Below, one piece after another: positions 62,196-64,000 of a stretch of 64,000 nt of DNA. Position 1 is the first letter of the stretch, and every line of letters begins with the position of its first letter. The notes under the pieces were generated by a model. That model was not told the DNA's origin. It worked only from the letters and a program-made list of their open reading frames with translations, and did no database searches. The translations under genes were made by a program, and so were the position numbers. The DNA comes from Labilithrix sp. (lineage in GTDB: Bacteria > Myxococcota_A > Polyangia > Polyangiales > Polyangiaceae): positions 1 to 64,000 of the forward strand of contig JAHBWC010000007.1 in assembly GCA_019637225.1 (NCBI GenBank), written 5' to 3'.

Positions 62196-64000
62196 GTGTA
62201 CCCGCAGGTCTTCGGCAAGTACGTCCTCGAGCGCGAGCTGTCGCGGGGTGGGATGGCGCGCGTCGTCCTCGCGACCCTGAGGGGCGCAGGCGGCTTCGAG
62301 AAGAAGCTCGTCGTGAAGCAGATCCGCGACGAGCTCGCCTTCGACCAGCAGTTCGTCCGGCGCTTCGTCGAAGAGGCGAAGACGACGGTAGCCCTCAGCC
62401 ATCCGAACATCGTCCCGGTCTACGAGCTCGGCGTCGAGCAGGGGACCTACTTCCTCGCGATGGAGCTCGTCGAGGGCGTGAGCGTCGCCGAGCTCCTGCG
62501 CGAGCGGGACGAGGACGGATCGCGCCGCGTCCTGACGCCGGAGGAGGGCGCTTACCTGGGCGTCGAGGTGTGCCGCGCGCTCGACTACGCGCACCGCCGC
62601 ATGAAGGTCGTCCACCGCGACATCACGCCGAGGAACGTGATGATCGACGAGGAAGGGCAGATCAAGCTGATCGATTTCGGCATCGCCGCGCCCGCGCTCG
62701 TGTCGGGTCACGAGATCCTCGGCTCGCCCGGGCACATGGCGCCCGAGCAGGTCGACGGCGGCGAGCTCGGGCCGCCGACCGACATCTTCGCGGTCGCCGT
62801 GCTCCTGATGGAGGCGTGGACGGGGGCGGCGCCGTTCCGTCGCGCCACTCCGGAGGAGTGCGCGGCCGCGGTGCGCGAGCCGCACCCGCGGCCGAGCGAC
62901 TTCGATCCGCGCCTGCTCCCGCTCGACGCCGAGATCGCCCGCGCGATGGACGTGAATCCGCGCGTGCGGCAACAGGAGGCGAGCGATCTCGCGCGGGCGC
63001 TGCGCTCGTTCGTCCAGGGCCTCGACGTCGCCGACATCGCGCGGGCGCTCGGCGACCGTGTCCGTGACCTCCGCGAAGAGGCGTCGTCGCCGTCGCCGCC
63101 GTCGCGCACCACGGCGCCCCGCGCGTCGGCGGCGAGCCACGGTGACCTCGGCACGAAGACGTTCGCCGCGCGCGAGGAGGCGCTCCGCTGGTCGAACCCG
63201 CCGCCGGGCCTCGACGCGGATGACGGTCCGCCGGCCGCGAGCACGCGGCGCCTCGAGGAGAGCACGCCGAAGCTGCCGGCCTCGGCGCCGCCGCCTCGCG
63301 GTCGCCGCGACGATCCCGCGATGAGCATCCCGACGCCGCTCATGGTGGACGTCGAAGAGCTCGAGCGGATCCACGGCGACATCGCGGCGGCGCGGGCGGA
63401 CAAGCGCTCGGAGCGGCCGGGAGCGGCGCGGCCCGGGCCGAAGCAGACGGACATCCCGACGGTGCGCCGCGCCAAGTTCTCGCGCCCCGAGAGCACGGCT
63501 CCCGAGAAGCTCGAGACGATCGCGACGCGGCCGTTCGAGACGCCGGTGCGTGCGTTCGAGACGGCCGAGGCGCCTGCCGCGAGCGCGAAGCCGCGCCGGC
63601 GCCTGCTCGCGCTCGGCGTCGCGGGCCTCGCCGCGATCGGCGCCGTCGCCGTGTGGCAGACGCGCGGCGGCGTCACGATCGATTCGGGGCGTCCCGTCGC
63701 GACGACGGCGGCGGCGCCTCCGACGGCGCTCACCGCCGCGCCCTCCGTCACGCCGCCGCCCGAGCCGGTGTCGTCGGCGCCCGAGCCGGTCCGCTCCGCG
63801 CCGAGCGCGCCCGCGACGCCGGTGTCCGCGTCGGCACCGGCGACCTCTGCGCCGGCGATCTCCGCGCCGACCACGTTGGGGTCCGCGCCGCTCGGCGCGG
63901 GCAAGGCCCTCGTGACGTTCCTCGGGGAACCCGGCACGCGCGTGTCGATCGACGGCGCGTCGCGCGGTCCGTGCCCCGTCCGCGTCACGCTCGCGGACGG
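62196..64000 (+). CDS. Ser/Thr protein kinase with C-terminal PEGA domain, 3' truncated
   Basis: 601 residues are visible and the frame is open to the end of the window. GTG 62196 is the only good start: an in-frame TGA lies at 62172. The kinase domain has the Gly-rich loop SRGGMARVVLA, Lys41, HRDITPRN with the catalytic Asp142, and DFG at 160-162. HRDITPRN is typical of myxobacterial kinases. A long Pro/Ala/Ser linker follows, with one transmembrane helix near residues 468-490 (LLALGVAGLAAIGAVAVW). A PEGA-type beta domain begins near base 63894 (VTFLGEPGTRVSIDGASRGPCPVRV). It could phosphorylate the RRSM protein encoded nearby; this is an inference. Confidence 0.9.
   Translation, partial: MYPQVFGKYVLERELSRGGMARVVLATLRGAGGFEKKLVVKQIRDELAFDQQFVRRFVEEAKTTVALSHPNIVPVYELGVEQGTYFLAMELVEGVSVAELLRERDEDGSRRVLTPEEGAYLGVEVCRALDYAHRRMKVVHRDITPRNVMIDEEGQIKLIDFGIAAPALVSGHEILGSPGHMAPEQVDGGELGPPTDIFAVAVLLMEAWTGAAPFRRATPEECAAAVREPHPRPSDFDPRLLPLDAEIARAMDVNPRVRQQEASDLARALRSFVQGLDVADIARALGDRVRDLREEASSPSPPSRTTAPRASAASHGDLGTKTFAAREEALRWSNPPPGLDADDGPPAASTRRLEESTPKLPASAPPPRGRRDDPAMSIPTPLMVDVEELERIHGDIAAARADKRSERPGAARPGPKQTDIPTVRRAKFSRPESTAPEKLETIATRPFETPVRAFETAEAPAASAKPRRRLLALGVAGLAAIGAVAVWQTRGGVTIDSGRPVATTAAAPPTALTAAPSVTPPPEPVSSAPEPVRSAPSAPATPVSASAPATSAPAISAPTTLGSAPLGAGKALVTFLGEPGTRVSIDGASRGPCPVRVTLAD

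Noticed and set aside
57555..63374. A 1939-residue minus-strand frame covering several genes
   Set aside because: Only 57555-59819 has coding character. The upstream part is antisense to the kinase and overlaps the Kelch-like lipoprotein gene, whose frame has a lipobox and beta repeats. The long frame is a GC-bias artefact.
1..64000. CRISPR arrays, tRNA/rRNA genes, insertion sequences, prophage or biosynthetic gene cluster
   Set aside because: None of the repeats has CRISPR spacing, no cloverleaf or rRNA sequence was recognised, and no transposase, integrase or multi-modular synthase gene appears.

Overview
The window comes from a high-GC bacterium with very strong third-position GC bias, so most long antisense ORFs are artefacts. 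The gene set suggests a Myxococcota member, probably Polyangiales-like: two Hanks-type Ser/Thr kinases (one with beta-propeller sequence, one with a PEGA domain), a secreted protein with a MYXO-CTERM-like tail, many lipoproteins with Ser/Gly-rich linkers, an AgmX/TonB-like lipoprotein and a CoxE-type VWA protein. No rRNA, tRNA, CRISPR array, insertion sequence or prophage was found; this is a chromosomal segment.

Layout. 1-8.4 kb: the 3' part of a BamA/TamA-type outer-membrane assembly protein, a methyltransferase, a MYXO-CTERM protein and a two-gene acyl-CoA dehydrogenase operon. 8.5-13.2 kb: a Cys-rich lipoprotein, rplM-rpsI, a pilin-like protein, a DUF3829-like lipoprotein and a SurA-type chaperone. 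13.5-19.4 kb: a DUF1508-repeat lipoprotein, a transglutaminase-VWA operon, a YXWGXW lipoprotein and a UDP-sugar pyrophosphorylase. 19.5-24 kb: a DUF2505-type protein, an SppA protease fused to an outer-membrane-like domain, and a nucleotidyltransferase-fold gene behind a duplicated AT-rich operator. 24-33.5 kb: lipoproteins, a metallophosphoesterase, a Ser/Thr kinase, thioredoxin and trpS. 33.5-41.2 kb: an orphan DNA methyltransferase, a chemoreceptor, a LysR-Rnk fusion divergent from a ribosome-hibernation factor, a Gdx/SugE exporter under a guanidine-III riboswitch, and a regulator/beta-propeller pair. 41.3-54.7 kb: mostly housekeeping genes (glmS, leuB-like, a UvrD-like helicase, ald-HAD, pyrD), plus a trypsin-like lipoprotein and a copper monooxygenase-like lipoprotein. 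54.9-64 kb: a TetR regulator, a diiron ferritin-like enzyme with a palindromic promoter, a large repeat-rich membrane protein, a Kelch-like lipoprotein and the start of a Ser/Thr kinase.

How the genes connect. Several encode envelope biogenesis (BamA-like, SurA, SppA, lipoproteins). Several act on the gene-expression machinery (L13, S9, TrpS, HPF-like, the Rnk domain). The most unusual items are the LysR-Rnk fusion beside an HPF gene, the riboswitch-controlled exporter, the twin palindromes before the nucleotidyltransferase, the acyl-CoA dehydrogenase pair in which one partner lacks the catalytic Glu, the FadL-like-SppA fusion, and the RRSM/His-rich repeat protein next to a kinase. All family assignments come from reading motifs by eye; no database search was run.
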